Source of the DNA: an uncultured Collinsella sp.
GTDB lineage: Bacteria; Actinomycetota; Coriobacteriia; Coriobacteriales; Coriobacteriaceae
Reading direction: 5' to 3'
Assembly: GCA_900541235.1 (NCBI GenBank)
Contig: UQIW01000008.1
Location: 1-64,000, forward strand
Length of the DNA stretch: 64,000 bases
In this document: in pieces, positions 43,327-53,654 of the stretch
Layout: every line of letters begins with the position of its first letter
Position numbering within the stretch: the stretch's first letter is position 1
Program-made: the position numbers and the translations under genes
Notes under the pieces: generated by a model
The model's input: only the letters and a program-made list of their open reading frames with translations
The model's database searches: none
What the model was told of the DNA's origin: nothing

Positions 43327-43377
43327 GTGTATATAACCGGTAAGCACAGTATATATACACTATGCACAGTTCTGCAA
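43327..43377 (-). promoter_or_regulatory. GntR promoter with overlapping operator
   Basis: On the minus strand, TTGCAG (43372-43377) and TATACT (43348-43353) form a promoter with an 18-base spacer. A palindrome GTGTATATA (43327-43335) / TATATACAC (43352-43360) overlaps the -10 box. This fits autorepression by the YtrA-type regulator. Confidence 0.6.
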
Positions 43378-43461
43378 GAGGTAAATACGGATTGGGCCGG
43401 CTGCCCAGGTCCCAACTGATGAATTTGTCCTGATAGGCGCCCTAGAGCGGGATTTCGCGGC

Positions 43462-43467
43462 TACAAT
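43462..43467 (+). promoter_or_regulatory. Possible -10 element for RF3
   Basis: TACAAT lies 47 bases before the RF3 start. No good -35 hexamer is seen. Confidence 0.3.
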
Positions 43468-43514
43468 AGTGCGGTTACAACGACGTAATGCACTCAATGC
43501 AAGAAAGGATCCGC

Positions 43515-45128
<1,614 letters not shown>

Positions 45129-45133
45129 CGCAT

Positions 45134-45172
45134 CGGCGCGGTGGCCCTGCGGGGCTGCCGCGCCGTTTGCTT
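45134..45172 (+). terminator. Terminator hairpin after RF3
   Basis: CGGCGCGG (45134-45141) pairs with CCGCGCCG (45158-45165) and is followed by TTTGCTT. It begins 5 bases after the stop. Confidence 0.6.
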
Positions 45173-45189
45173 GCCTGATGCCGTGTGAG

Positions 45190-45281
45190 CGGCTATCATA
45201 CCCACCGTCGTCTCAAGACCGGGGCGTCCGAGCAGTTCGGGTCCGATATCCTGCTCGTTAAACCTAAAACCAAAGGAGTAC
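45190..45281 (+). promoter_or_regulatory. Structured leader of the VUT transporter gene, riboswitch candidate
   Basis: The leader contains a hairpin cgagcag / ctgctcg (about 45228-45259) and ends aaacctaaaaccaaaggag, so the ribosome site follows an A-rich, possibly pseudoknotted tail. As the gene belongs to a family that moves queuosine precursors, a preQ1-type switch is conceivable, but the known class consensus was not matched. Confidence 0.25.
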
Positions 45282-45284
45282 ATA

Positions 45285-46007
45285 ATGATCAAGAAGGTCA
45301 TGGAGGACTACAAGGTCCTGTTGCGGAGCATTCCCGCGGCAACGGTTTCGCTGTTTTTCGTGAGCGTCATCATGATGAACCTGCTGGCCAACAAAGAACT
45401 CATCAGCCTACCGTATCTGGCGCTCGACTGTGGCTTTGTGGTGAGCTGGGTTTCGTTTTTGTGCCAGGACATGATTTGCAAGCGCTTTGGCGCCAAGGCA
45501 TCCATCAAAATCTCTATCCTCGCGCTGCTGGTCAACCTGGCCGTGAGCCTGTGCTTTTGGGCATGCTCACTCACGCCCGGCATGTGGGGCGCCTACTACG
45601 ACACGGGCATGATCGAGGTCAACACTGCCCTTAACGCCACCATCGGCGGCACCTGGTACGTGGTGCTGGGCTCTTCGCTGGCAATGCTCGTTTCTGCCGT
45701 GGTTAACTCCACGCTCAACCAGTCGCTCGGCCGCATGCTCAAAAAGAATAACTTTGCGAGCTTCGCCTTCCGCTCCTATGTGTCCACGGGTGTTGGCCAG
45801 TTTATCGACAACCTGGTCTTTGCCATTGTAGTGAGCCACACGTTCTTTGGTTGGACCTGGGTGCAGGTCCTTATGTGCTCGCTGACGGGTGCTGTTGCCG
45901 AGCTGCTGTGCGAGGTCTTCCTGAGCCCTGTGGGCTACAAGGTCGTGCGCGGCTGGGAGCGCGAGAATGTGGGCTCCGAGTACCTCGAGCGCCACGCAAC
46001 CGCCTAA
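45285..46007 (+). CDS. VUT family (queuosine precursor-type) transporter
   Basis: This 240-residue polytopic protein has about six helices and the family features LDCGFVVSWVSFLCQDMICKRFG and YVSTGVGQFIDNLVFAIV. The group includes YhhQ, an importer of the queuine precursor. AAAGGAG precedes the ATG. It is followed after 9 bases by a short-chain dehydrogenase gene, apparently in one operon. The exact substrate is inferred from family. Confidence 0.85.
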   Translation: MIKKVMEDYKVLLRSIPAATVSLFFVSVIMMNLLANKELISLPYLALDCGFVVSWVSFLCQDMICKRFGAKASIKISILALLVNLAVSLCFWACSLTPGMWGAYYDTGMIEVNTALNATIGGTWYVVLGSSLAMLVSAVVNSTLNQSLGRMLKKNNFASFAFRSYVSTGVGQFIDNLVFAIVVSHTFFGWTWVQVLMCSLTGAVAELLCEVFLSPVGYKVVRGWERENVGSEYLERHATA

Positions 46008-46016
46008 GGAGCAAGT

Positions 46017-46697
46017 ATGCGGGTTTTGATCACGGGCGCTTCGGGCGGTATCGGAGCCGCATGCGTGCGGCGCTTTTTGGATGAGGGCCACGAGGTCGTG
46101 GGCTTTGACCTGCTGCCGGCGGCGGTCGAACACGAGCGCTACCGCCATCTGATCGTTGATGTCCGCGAGCCTAACTCGTTTCCAGGCGACCTTGAGCCTC
46201 AGGTAATCGTGAACGTTGCCGGTACGCAGGAATCGGCCGACGACATCGCCGCCAACCTGTATGGCACCATCAACGTGACCGAGCGCTACGCCTTTGTGGG
46301 GGAGGGGCTTGCCGCCAAGCCGGCGCCGGCTATCAAATCCGTGGTCAATGTGGGGTCGGCGAGCGGGCATACGGGATCAGAGTTTCCCGCTTATGCCGCC
46401 AGCAAGGGCGGCGTTATCGCCTACACCAAGAACCTTGCAAACCGCCTGGCGCCGCAGGCCATCGCCAACAGTGTGGACCCGGGCGGCGTTATCACGCCGC
46501 TCAACCGTTGCGTGATGGAAGACGAGCACCTGTGGAATCAGATTATGGAGCTTACGCCGCTTAAACGCTGGGCCACCGCCCAAGAGATCGCCGAGTGGAT
46601 CTACTTTGTGGGCGTGACCAACCAGTTTATGACCGGACAGAGTCTGTTGATCGATGGCGGCGAGGCCGGCCGCACGCAATTTATTTGGCCCGAATAG
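46017..46697 (+). CDS. Short-chain dehydrogenase/reductase
   Basis: This 226-residue Rossmann enzyme has the cofactor loop GASGGIGAAC, Asp in VVGFDLL (suggesting NAD rather than NADP), Ser in VGSASGHTGSE and the catalytic YAASK. The C-terminal GQSLLIDGGE closes the family pattern. The NNAG motif reads VNVAG. Substrate unknown. RBS AAGGAG lies directly upstream, in the same operon as the VUT transporter. Confidence 0.92.
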   Translation: MRVLITGASGGIGAACVRRFLDEGHEVVGFDLLPAAVEHERYRHLIVDVREPNSFPGDLEPQVIVNVAGTQESADDIAANLYGTINVTERYAFVGEGLAAKPAPAIKSVVNVGSASGHTGSEFPAYAASKGGVIAYTKNLANRLAPQAIANSVDPGGVITPLNRCVMEDEHLWNQIMELTPLKRWATAQEIAEWIYFVGVTNQFMTGQSLLIDGGEAGRTQFIWPE

Positions 46698-46700
46698 GTA

Positions 46701-46734
46701 ACGCGCCCGATGGAAAGCCGTCGGGCGCGTTTTT
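46701..46734 (+). terminator. Intrinsic terminator of the VUT/SDR operon
   Basis: ACGCGCCCGA pairs with TCGGGCGCGT and is followed by TTTT. It starts 3 bases after the stop codon. Confidence 0.85.
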
Positions 46735-46747
46735 GATGTATCGATTT

Positions 46748-47473
46748 TTAGCCGAGGCAGGTCCAGTTGACGGGGGTCGAGCCGTACTGTTCGAGTAGCC
46801 GATTGGCTGCCGAGAAGGGACGCGACCCCATAAAGGCGGGGAGTTCTGCCGTGGCACGATTGGCCGAAAGCGGCGAGGGGTGCGTGGAGGCCAGACAGAA
46901 CTTGTCGGTTGCCTTGCCCGCGTCAGTTGCGACGAGCTTGCCCTCGACCATCTGCTGGGCAAAGCGGCCCCATGCCAAAAAGACAACCGGTTGAGGCAGC
47001 TGGCAGCAGCGTTCGATAACGTAGTCGGTGAGCGTGCTCCAGCCCAGCTTGGCGTGCGAGTTCGCGGCATGCTCGCGCACGGTGAGCGTAGTGTTGAGAA
47101 GCAGGACGCCCTGTTGTGCCCATGGCGTTAAATCTCCTGTGGCGGGAATGGGACAACCCAGGTCGGCATTGAGTTCCTTGTAGATGTTGCGCAGGCTCGG
47201 CGGCAACTTGGTTTGCGTCGCGGGGACCGAGAACGACAGCCCCATGGCCTGGTTGGGTCCGTGATAGGGGTCTTGACCCAAGATGACAACCTTGACCTGG
47301 TCGGCCGGCGTGTAGGCGAGGGCATTGAGGATGTCGTCTTGTGCCGGGTAGATAGTCTGCTCGGCACGCAAAAGGGCGATGCGCTCGAGCAGCTGGTTCG
47401 TAGTGTCACGTACCGGCTGCGGTGCATCGCCCAACCAAGTTGCTATGTTGCGGTCGCGGGTCGCGGCGTCCAT
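46748..47473 (-). CDS. ung: Uracil-DNA glycosylase
   Basis: This 241-residue family-1 enzyme removes uracil from DNA. The water-activating Asp68 lies in VVILGQDPYHGPNQAMGLSF; the uracil-binding AQQGVLLLNTTLTVRE and the leucine-loop region STHPSPLSANR are intact. It is a single gene, convergent with the SDR operon. Confidence 0.96.
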   Translation of the reverse strand: MDAATRDRNIATWLGDAPQPVRDTTNQLLERIALLRAEQTIYPAQDDILNALAYTPADQVKVVILGQDPYHGPNQAMGLSFSVPATQTKLPPSLRNIYKELNADLGCPIPATGDLTPWAQQGVLLLNTTLTVREHAANSHAKLGWSTLTDYVIERCCQLPQPVVFLAWGRFAQQMVEGKLVATDAGKATDKFCLASTHPSPLSANRATAELPAFMGSRPFSAANRLLEQYGSTPVNWTCLG

Positions 47474-47561
47474 GGGGCTCCTTTACGTCAGATGCTCTGT
47501 TGGCATCTATTGTAAAGGCGCACCGGTTGCCTTTATGCCGCGGCTGTATGAAGAGCGGGGT

Positions 47562-48464
47562 CTACGAGACGTGCTCGGGCGCTCCTGCCATGCGAGCCTG
47601 TCCATGTGCGCGGAGGCGCGGAAGCTCGACGGTTGCCACCATGACGCCGGTGAGGATGAGGGCGGCGCCAAAGAAGGCGATGGGGCTCAGGACCTCGCCG
47701 ACCAGGAAGAACGAGAAGACGGCGGAGCAGACTGGCTCGAGCGAGAAGGCGAAGCCGGTGGTCTCGGCGGGCACGTGGGGCTGCACGAGCGTCTGGGTGA
47801 TAAAACCGTAGGCAGAGCAGATGAGCGCGAGGGCAACGACGACCACGATCTCGCTGGGCGTACTGGGAAGTGTGAAACCGCCAAAGACGCATGCGGCAAT
47901 GCCCGAGAACAGGCCGCCAAAGCCCAACTGCCAAACGCCCAGGGACAGCGGGTCGACATCTTCGACAAAGCGCTTGGCTACGATAATGTGGCCGGCATAG
48001 ATAAAAGCGGAGAGCAGCATGATGAGCGCGCCCGGATTCAGGCTGGTGAAGTCGGTGCCCGAGAGCAGCAACATGCCGCAGGTGACGATGGCGGTGCCGA
48101 TGAGCACTTTGCGCTCGGGGGCGCGGCGCAGCAGGGCGGCGTTGGCAAACGGCACGATCACGACCGTCAGGCTCTGCAAAAAGCCGGCAGTGGAGGCAGA
48201 GGTGAGGCTGGAGCCCAGGCACATGCAGGTGAGCTCGGTTGCCATGATGGCGCCGATGATGGCGGCGCGAACCATAAGGTCGCGGTTGATGCGCAACGCG
48301 TGCTTGTGGAAGAGCAGCAGGCAGACCACAAAGGCGATGATGCAGCGTAGCGCGACGATGCTCGTGGCGTTCATGCTGTCCATGCCGATCTTCATGAGAG
48401 GGTACGAAAAGCCCCATGCGACGGGAACGGAAAATGAGAGCGCGATTGCTTTTTTGCGATCCAT
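47562..48464 (-). CDS. EamA/DMT family transporter
   Basis: This 300-residue protein has ten predicted helices in two EamA halves (VAWGFSYPLMKIGMDSMNAT in the first; SAVFSFFLVGEVLSPIAFFG in the second). It is divergent from a LysR gene, a layout that usually means the LysR protein controls the transporter. The substrate is unknown; amino acid or drug export is typical. Confidence 0.9.
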   Translation of the reverse strand: MDRKKAIALSFSVPVAWGFSYPLMKIGMDSMNATSIVALRCIIAFVVCLLLFHKHALRINRDLMVRAAIIGAIMATELTCMCLGSSLTSASTAGFLQSLTVVIVPFANAALLRRAPERKVLIGTAIVTCGMLLLSGTDFTSLNPGALIMLLSAFIYAGHIIVAKRFVEDVDPLSLGVWQLGFGGLFSGIAACVFGGFTLPSTPSEIVVVVALALICSAYGFITQTLVQPHVPAETTGFAFSLEPVCSAVFSFFLVGEVLSPIAFFGAALILTGVMVATVELPRLRAHGQARMAGAPEHVS

Positions 48465-48544
48465 GGGACTCCTTTTGTTACAGAACGGTTTCGTACAAAG
48501 GATTCTGCTCCCAGATGTGGATGTAGTAAAGCGAATGTATCTTC

Positions 48545-48563
48545 AGTATGATTAAGAAATACT
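48545..48563. promoter_or_regulatory. Possible LysR binding dyad
   Basis: AGTAT-N9-ATACT lies midway between the divergent DMT transporter and LysR genes. Its shape fits a LysR box, but it is short and A/T-rich, so the assignment is tentative. Confidence 0.4.
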
Positions 48564-48622
48564 AATGTTGGCAGAAAAAGCCCTGGCAAAACGTTTTACG
48601 GCTGCATTGATGTGGAGGTGCG

Positions 48623-49489
48623 ATGGCATCGCGGTATCAGATTGTTTGTATGGTGGTCGATCGCGGCAGTCTTAAGGGCGCGGCGGACGAGCTGGGCTAT
48701 ACGCAAAGTGCGGTGAGCCAGGCCGTCAAGGCACTCGAGCGCGAGCTGGGTACCACGCTTATCGAGCGCGGTAAGCAGGGCGTTTCGCTTACGCGCGACG
48801 GTAAACAATATCTGCCGTATCTGCGCCAGATTGTGACTGCCGAGGCTGAGCTCGAGGGCAAGCGCCAGGAGTTGCTGGGGCTTTCGTCGACCGATATTCG
48901 CATCGCGACGTTTACCAACGTGAGTCGAACCGTGTTACCGCGTGTGATCCGCGACTTTGGGGCGCTGCACCCGGGCGTACGCTTTACCCTTAAGCAGGGC
49001 GACTACACGCGCAACGCCCAATGGGTGCACGATGGCGTGGTCGATTTTTGCTTTACGGCACGCGGGTTTACCGCTGGCCTCGAGAAGCGCGTGGTCTATC
49101 ACGACGAGTTGGTGGCACTGTTGCCTGTCGCGCATCCGCTGGCGGCAAAGGAAAAGGTGACACTCGCCGACCTGGCTTCCGAGCCGTTTGTGCTTCTGGA
49201 TGAGGGCGAACAGAGCCTGGTGCTCGATACATTCGCGGCGCATGGCCTGTCGCCGCACGTGACGAGCGAGGTCACCGACGACTACACCATCATGGCGATG
49301 GTGGAGGAGGGCCTAGGCGTGAGCATGCTCTACCGTCGTACTGTGGAGGGCATGCGAGCCGATATTCGTGTGCGGCCCATCGTGCATGCCCCCTCGCGCG
49401 ACGTGGTGGCGGCCTGGCGCAGCTGGGACACCATGCCTATCGCCACGAGGCGCTTTATCGACTATATGAGCTCGCATATTGTCAATTAA
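48623..49489 (+). CDS. LysR family transcriptional regulator
   Basis: This 288-residue protein has an N-terminal helix-turn-helix (MASRYQIVCMVVDRGSLKGA, then LGYTQSAVSQAVKALERELG) and a periplasmic-binding-like effector domain starting at about residue 90 (DIRIATFTNVSRTVLPRVIR). GGAGGTGCG precedes the ATG. It probably responds to the substrate of the divergent DMT transporter. Confidence 0.93.
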   Translation: MASRYQIVCMVVDRGSLKGAADELGYTQSAVSQAVKALERELGTTLIERGKQGVSLTRDGKQYLPYLRQIVTAEAELEGKRQELLGLSSTDIRIATFTNVSRTVLPRVIRDFGALHPGVRFTLKQGDYTRNAQWVHDGVVDFCFTARGFTAGLEKRVVYHDELVALLPVAHPLAAKEKVTLADLASEPFVLLDEGEQSLVLDTFAAHGLSPHVTSEVTDDYTIMAMVEEGLGVSMLYRRTVEGMRADIRVRPIVHAPSRDVVAAWRSWDTMPIATRRFIDYMSSHIVN

Positions 49490-49516
49490 TGACTGGCGTG
49501 GCGTTGGGTGCGGTGT

Positions 49517-50899
49517 TTAGCGGGCTGTCGCTTTGGCTTGGGTGGCGCGATAGGTGCGTGCCGGGTGGCAGAGTAGCACCGCCACGACCATAAAGAACGC
49601 CGTGGTGCCCAGGCTGATGGGGTAGACCATCATGATGTTCGCAAAGGTGCGGAAGTGCGGGAACACGCAGAACACCCAATAGAAGCGGATGCCGCAGACG
49701 CAGATCATGGTGATGAGGGCGGGCGTGAGCGAGATACCAAAGCCGCGCAGGTAGCCGGACATGTTTTCGTAGAACATGCTAAAGGCGTACGCCGGGAAGA
49801 TCGAGCACACGCGGATATAGCCGATCGAGACGATGTTGGGATCACTGTTGAACAGCGACAAGATCTCACGCCCCAGGCCGACAATAACGATAATTGTGGT
49901 GAGCGCGACGATACCGCCTTCGACCAGGCAGACCTTGAGCGTTTTGGTGCAGCGGTCGATCTGGCGGGCACCGTGGTTTTGTCCCACAAAGGTGGTGCAA
50001 GCCTGGCTAAAGCTGTTGAGCAGGTTATAGCACACGTACTCCAAGCTCATAGCGGCGCTCGATGCCGCCATGACCTCGGTGCCCAGGCTGTTGATGGCGG
50101 ACTGGATGATGATGTTGGCGACGGCAAAGACGGCGCTTTGGATGCCGGCGGGCAGGCCGATCTTGACGATGCGCTTGAGGGCGACGGGGTCGATAGCCAA
50201 GTCACGCGGGGTGACGCGGACGACAGAGTCGGTCTTGAGCAGGCGGATAAAGAGCGTAGCGGCGCTGACGGTGTAGGCGATGGCGGTGGCGATGGCGACG
50301 CCCGCGACGCCCCAGTGAAGTACGGGGACAAAGATGAGGTCCAGGCCAATGTTGAGGACGGTGGACACGGCAAGCGCCTGCAGCGGCATGCGGGTGATGC
50401 CGACGGAGCGGAAGATCGCGGCCTCAAAGTTGTAGAGCAAAATCGAGGGCATGCTCAGCAAAAAGACGCGTAGATAGAGTGAGGCGAGCGGCATGGTCTC
50501 GGCGGGAACGTTGAGCGCGGCGAGCATGGGCTCGGCAAAGATCTCGCCCAGAGCGATGACGACAAAGCCCACGAGTGCCATTAAAATCGAGGTATGGACG
50601 GCGCGTTTGACCATGTTCTGATCGTTGCGGCCGATAGCGTTGGCGATGACCACGTTGGAGCCAAGCGACATGCCAATAAACAGGTTGAGCATAAGACTGG
50701 TAAGCGGAACATTGGAGCCGACCGCCGCCATGGCGAGGGTTCCCTGGTCGCCCGAGAAGTTACCGATAATGACCGTGGCGATGAGGTTCGACAGCTGCTC
50801 CAAGATGCTCGTGGCGGCCACGGGGAAGGCGAACAGGGGAATATTGCGCCACAGCGAGCCGGTGGTCATGTCAATGTGCTTAGATACGGTGTCAGCCAT
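49517..50899 (-). CDS. MATE family efflux transporter
   Basis: This 460-residue protein has twelve predicted helices in two related halves (MTTGSLWRNIPLFAFPVAAT near the start; VGQNHGARQIDRCTKTLKVC in the second half). The family exports drugs or metabolites using Na+ or H+. There is no linked regulator. It is convergent with the LysR gene. Confidence 0.93.
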   Translation of the reverse strand: MADTVSKHIDMTTGSLWRNIPLFAFPVAATSILEQLSNLIATVIIGNFSGDQGTLAMAAVGSNVPLTSLMLNLFIGMSLGSNVVIANAIGRNDQNMVKRAVHTSILMALVGFVVIALGEIFAEPMLAALNVPAETMPLASLYLRVFLLSMPSILLYNFEAAIFRSVGITRMPLQALAVSTVLNIGLDLIFVPVLHWGVAGVAIATAIAYTVSAATLFIRLLKTDSVVRVTPRDLAIDPVALKRIVKIGLPAGIQSAVFAVANIIIQSAINSLGTEVMAASSAAMSLEYVCYNLLNSFSQACTTFVGQNHGARQIDRCTKTLKVCLVEGGIVALTTIIVIVGLGREILSLFNSDPNIVSIGYIRVCSIFPAYAFSMFYENMSGYLRGFGISLTPALITMICVCGIRFYWVFCVFPHFRTFANIMMVYPISLGTTAFFMVVAVLLCHPARTYRATQAKATAR

Positions 50900-50972
50900 A
50901 CGCTCTCAATCTCTAACATGCTCTTTCGTGCTTATTTGCGCAGATGATGATACTCCTAATGCAACCAGTCGG

Positions 50973-51058
50973 CACTTGGGGACGTTCCTTTTCTGTCGGC
51001 AGCTGGGGACACTCCTTATCTCTTCTAACTAGTCATTCAAGAACGTCCCCAATGACTA
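50973..51058. repeat. B-family repeat remnants upstream of the rlmA-like gene
   Basis: A left arm (cacttggggacgttcctt, 50973) and a right arm (agtcattcaagaacgtcccc, then aatgacta, ending 51058) lie apart with an extra partial unit (cagctggggacactcctt) between. This looks like nested or decayed insertions. No gene is seen in this 216-base gap. Confidence 0.7.
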
Positions 51059-51115
51059 GGTGGGGAAGGCGTGAGACAATGGTGGGCGTTGTGTTGTTCG
51101 CGCTAAGGAGTTGCC

Positions 51116-51931
51116 ATGTTGTTGTGTCCCGTTTGCCATGAACCGTTGGTGGACGATGAGCGTGGGGCCGCATGTGCGGGCGGACACCGGTTTGACCGTG
51201 CGCGCGAGGGTTATCTATATCTACTGCGCTCGTCCAAGAGCGGCGACTCCATGGGCGATCCCAAGTCGCAGGCACGCAGCCGTCGTGACTTTCTAAACCG
51301 TGGCTACTATGCGCCGTTGCGCGATGCAATGGTCGAGCTGGTGCGTGAGCGGGCGGCTGGGTGCGCTGCGTCTACGAACGGCCCCATGACGTTGCTCGAT
51401 ATTTGCTGCGGCGAGGGCTACTACACCAGCGCCATGGGCGCGGTGCCGGGTGTGGATGCTTACGGTTTCGACCTGGGCAAAGAGATGGTACGCCTTGCCG
51501 CCAAGCGCGGCGATGCGACCTATTTCGTGGCCAACATGAAGGACGTCCCCGTGGCCGATGGCGCCTTCGATATGGTGACCGAGCTCTTTGCCCCCTTTAA
51601 CGAGCGCGAGTTTGCCCGCGTGCTGGCACCCGAGGGCTCGCTCTACACCGTGGTGCCGGGTGCCCGTCATCTCTTTGGGCTCAAGGAGGTGCTCTACGAC
51701 ACGCCGTACCTTAACGATGAGAAGCTGCCGAAGACCACCGAGCTCGAGTTGGTCGGAACGCAGCGGGTGTCTGCGAATATTACGCTCCAGACCCAGGCCG
51801 ATATCGAGGCGGTGTTCCAGATGACGCCGTACTACTATCGCACGCGCCCTGCCGACAAAGAGCGCCTGGCAAACCTGGAAACGCTCCAGACCGATATCGA
51901 CTTCATCATCGCCGAGTACCGCCACAGCTAA
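51116..51931 (+). CDS. 23S rRNA guanine-N1 methyltransferase-like protein (RlmA type)
   Basis: This 271-residue protein begins with a zinc-binding stretch (LLCPVCHEPL, then CAGGHRFDRAREGYLYLL) and follows with a SAM-dependent methyltransferase domain (LLDICCGEGYYTSAM; the acidic residue in YGFDLGKEM). The Cys-rich N-terminus plus the RARDFLNRGYYAPL-like region (here SRRDFLNRGYYAPL) is characteristic of RlmA-type enzymes that modify 23S rRNA helix 35. TetR or drug links of the TlrB subgroup are not seen. Confidence 0.88.
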   Translation: MLLCPVCHEPLVDDERGAACAGGHRFDRAREGYLYLLRSSKSGDSMGDPKSQARSRRDFLNRGYYAPLRDAMVELVRERAAGCAASTNGPMTLLDICCGEGYYTSAMGAVPGVDAYGFDLGKEMVRLAAKRGDATYFVANMKDVPVADGAFDMVTELFAPFNEREFARVLAPEGSLYTVVPGARHLFGLKEVLYDTPYLNDEKLPKTTELELVGTQRVSANITLQTQADIEAVFQMTPYYYRTRPADKERLANLETLQTDIDFIIAEYRHS

Positions 51932-51932
51932 C

Positions 51933-51969
51933 AACCTGCCAAAAAGGGACAGGTTTATTTTGGTAGGTT
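51933..51969. repeat. Short inverted repeat after the rlmA-like gene
   Basis: AACCTGCCAAAA pairs with TTTTGGTAGGTT (one G-T pair) around aagggacaggtta-like loop sequence. It resembles a further dispersed hairpin family; only one copy lies in the window. Confidence 0.55.
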
Positions 51970-51985
51970 TTATCTGGGCAAACGT

Positions 51986-52023
51986 AAAGGGCCGACCGCG
52001 GAGATGCGCGATCGGCCCTTTTT
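51986..52023. terminator. Intrinsic terminator between convergent genes
   Basis: AAAGGGCCGA pairs with TCGGCCCTTT and is followed by TT. It serves the rlmA-like gene and possibly the opposing membrane protein gene, since the stem has A/T tracts on both sides. Confidence 0.8.
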
Positions 52024-52059
52024 AGTTGCCTGGCTGCAGGGGTTATGAGAAGCGAGCGC

Positions 52060-52461
52060 TTATAGGCGGTCCTTGTTCTCGGCCTTAACGGCGTGTGCCT
52101 GCTGAACAAAGAACAGGTCGTACACCACGATGACAAAGGCGCCAAAGTTGATGGCGTCGCCGCCAAACGCGGGAAGCGTGAGCACCGCTTGGGCAAGCGT
52201 GGCGACCGCGGCAACAATACCGAGCTTAAACGCGCCGTCCACCTGCGAAGGCTTGTTGGCGCCCTTGATACCGGCGACGCCTGCGGCAAGGTCGACGAGA
52301 CCCTTGGCGATAAGCACGACCGCTGCGAGTGTGGCGTACGAACCGTACGTGGAATCGAGACCGCCCGTGGCAATACCGACGCCGGCGGTGACGAGGCTGG
52401 CGATGCCCAAAACAAAGTAGATGAGAGCAAGGATTTTGAGAGTCTTGCGAGTGAAGCTCAT
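52060..52461 (-). CDS. Four-helix membrane protein of unknown function, 133 aa
   Basis: Four hydrophobic segments are spaced regularly (about residues 10-30, 42-62, 78-98 and 103-122). The protein starts MSFTRKTLKILALIYFVLGI, with AAAGGA upstream of ATG 52461; an earlier ATG in the same frame has no site. It resembles small Coriobacteria membrane proteins with glycine-rich helices, but no function is recognised. Confidence 0.75.
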   Translation of the reverse strand: MSFTRKTLKILALIYFVLGIASLVTAGVGIATGGLDSTYGSYATLAAVVLIAKGLVDLAAGVAGIKGANKPSQVDGAFKLGIVAAVATLAQAVLTLPAFGGDAINFGAFVIVVYDLFFVQQAHAVKAENKDRL

Positions 52462-52693
52462 GGCTGGTCCTTTCGATACGAGTACGCCAACTTGGCGCAC
52501 CCAATGTACTGCACATATGGTGAAGCACATTGTAGTTCAACGCGGCGATGCATGCGTTTGAAAGCGCATTGAGCCCGCGCAGCCAAGCCCAACCTTTCAA
52601 AAAGGAAGGCTGGGCGTAAGTCAAATCGATGGCAGCGTATGCGCGGCGCTGCGATGATGGGTCCATGGTAAGAGCTGGTCTCAAGGAGGAGCC

Positions 52694-52837
52694 ATGATGT
52701 ACGGAGCAGGGCAAGTGCATGAGCCGCGGTCGTTGGGAAGGCGCATGAGTGATTCTGCGATCGCTGCCGTGTGCACGGGATTGATGACGGTGCTTTGCAT
52801 TGGGATGCTGTGGGCCATGTCGCATGTGGGACAATAG
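52694..52837 (+). CDS. Small single-helix membrane protein, 47 aa
   Basis: The frame is preceded by AAGGAGGAG, one of the strongest ribosome sites in the window. It encodes MMYGAGQVHEPRSLGRRMSD, then one hydrophobic helix (AIAAVCTGLMTVLCIGMLWA) and a short tail MSHVGQ. No family was recognised. It lies in the 5' region of the rsmJ gene, 64 bases before it, and may be cotranscribed. Confidence 0.6.
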   Translation: MMYGAGQVHEPRSLGRRMSDSAIAAVCTGLMTVLCIGMLWAMSHVGQ

Positions 52838-52901
52838 CGAACGGTTGGGTGCTGACATAAACGGTGCCCCGCGTATTCGTTTTGCTTGTTAAGGAGTGTC
52901 C

Positions 52902-53606
52902 ATGGGCGTCGTCGATCCCTTATCTGTTGCTCGGGCCGCGGGGCTTGAGCTGATCGGGAAGCCCGAGGGCCTCACGCTCACCGACGGCACGATGGAGCTG
53001 CGCGCGGATTTTGGCCGCATGCTGCCGCGACTCAAGCAGGGCCGTCTGCAGCAAGAGCTGTTGGTAAAGGCCGCGCGCACAAAAGGCATCGAGAGCCCAT
53101 GGGCGATTGACGCCACGGCAGGCTTTGGCGAGGATTCGCTGCTGCTGGCGGCTGCGGGTTTTGCCGTCGATCTGTATGAGCAGGATTGCGTGATCGCGGC
53201 GCTCCTCAAGGATGCCTTGGATCGCGCGGCAGATGATCCGGCGCTTGCGACAGCCGTGGCGCGCATGCGCTTACATGCGGGCGAGGACAGCATTGCCGGC
53301 CTTCGCCATACAGCTGAGCTGATCGGGCAGGGCGAGCTCACCGTTCCTGACGTGGTGTATCTGGACCCCATGTTTCCCGGACGCACCAAGAGCGCGGCGG
53401 TTAAAAAGAAGTTCCAACTCTTGCATCATCTGGAACAGCCGTGCGCCGATGAGGAGACGTTGGTCGAAGCTGCGCTTGCGGTGCACCCGCGCAAGGTCGT
53501 TATCAAGCGACCGGTGAAGGGGCCACTGCTTGCCGGCGTTAAGCCGAGCTATCAACTTGCGGGCAAGGCCGTTCGTTACGATGTTTTGGTGCCGCCGCGC
53601 CCGTAG
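52902..53606 (+). CDS. rsmJ: 16S rRNA guanine-N2 methyltransferase RsmJ-like
   Basis: This 234-residue protein has the RsmJ/YhiQ pattern: LRADFGRMLPRLKQGRLQQE, SAM motif IDATAGFGEDSLLLA and catalytic-type VVYLDPMFPGRTKSA. RsmJ methylates G1516 of 16S rRNA. ATG 52902 follows AAGGAG; the GTG two codons earlier overlaps that site. Confidence 0.9.
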   Translation: MGVVDPLSVARAAGLELIGKPEGLTLTDGTMELRADFGRMLPRLKQGRLQQELLVKAARTKGIESPWAIDATAGFGEDSLLLAAAGFAVDLYEQDCVIAALLKDALDRAADDPALATAVARMRLHAGEDSIAGLRHTAELIGQGELTVPDVVYLDPMFPGRTKSAAVKKKFQLLHHLEQPCADEETLVEAALAVHPRKVVIKRPVKGPLLAGVKPSYQLAGKAVRYDVLVPPRP

Positions 53607-53654
53607 CTTGCGTGCGATGGCTGGCGCTCCGTCAATGCCGTGCCGATGCGGCGC

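Noticed and set aside
42896..43360. Upstream extension of the ABC ATPase frame
   Set aside because: The open frame overlaps the GntR gene in another phase; the ATPase fold starts cleanly at 42895.
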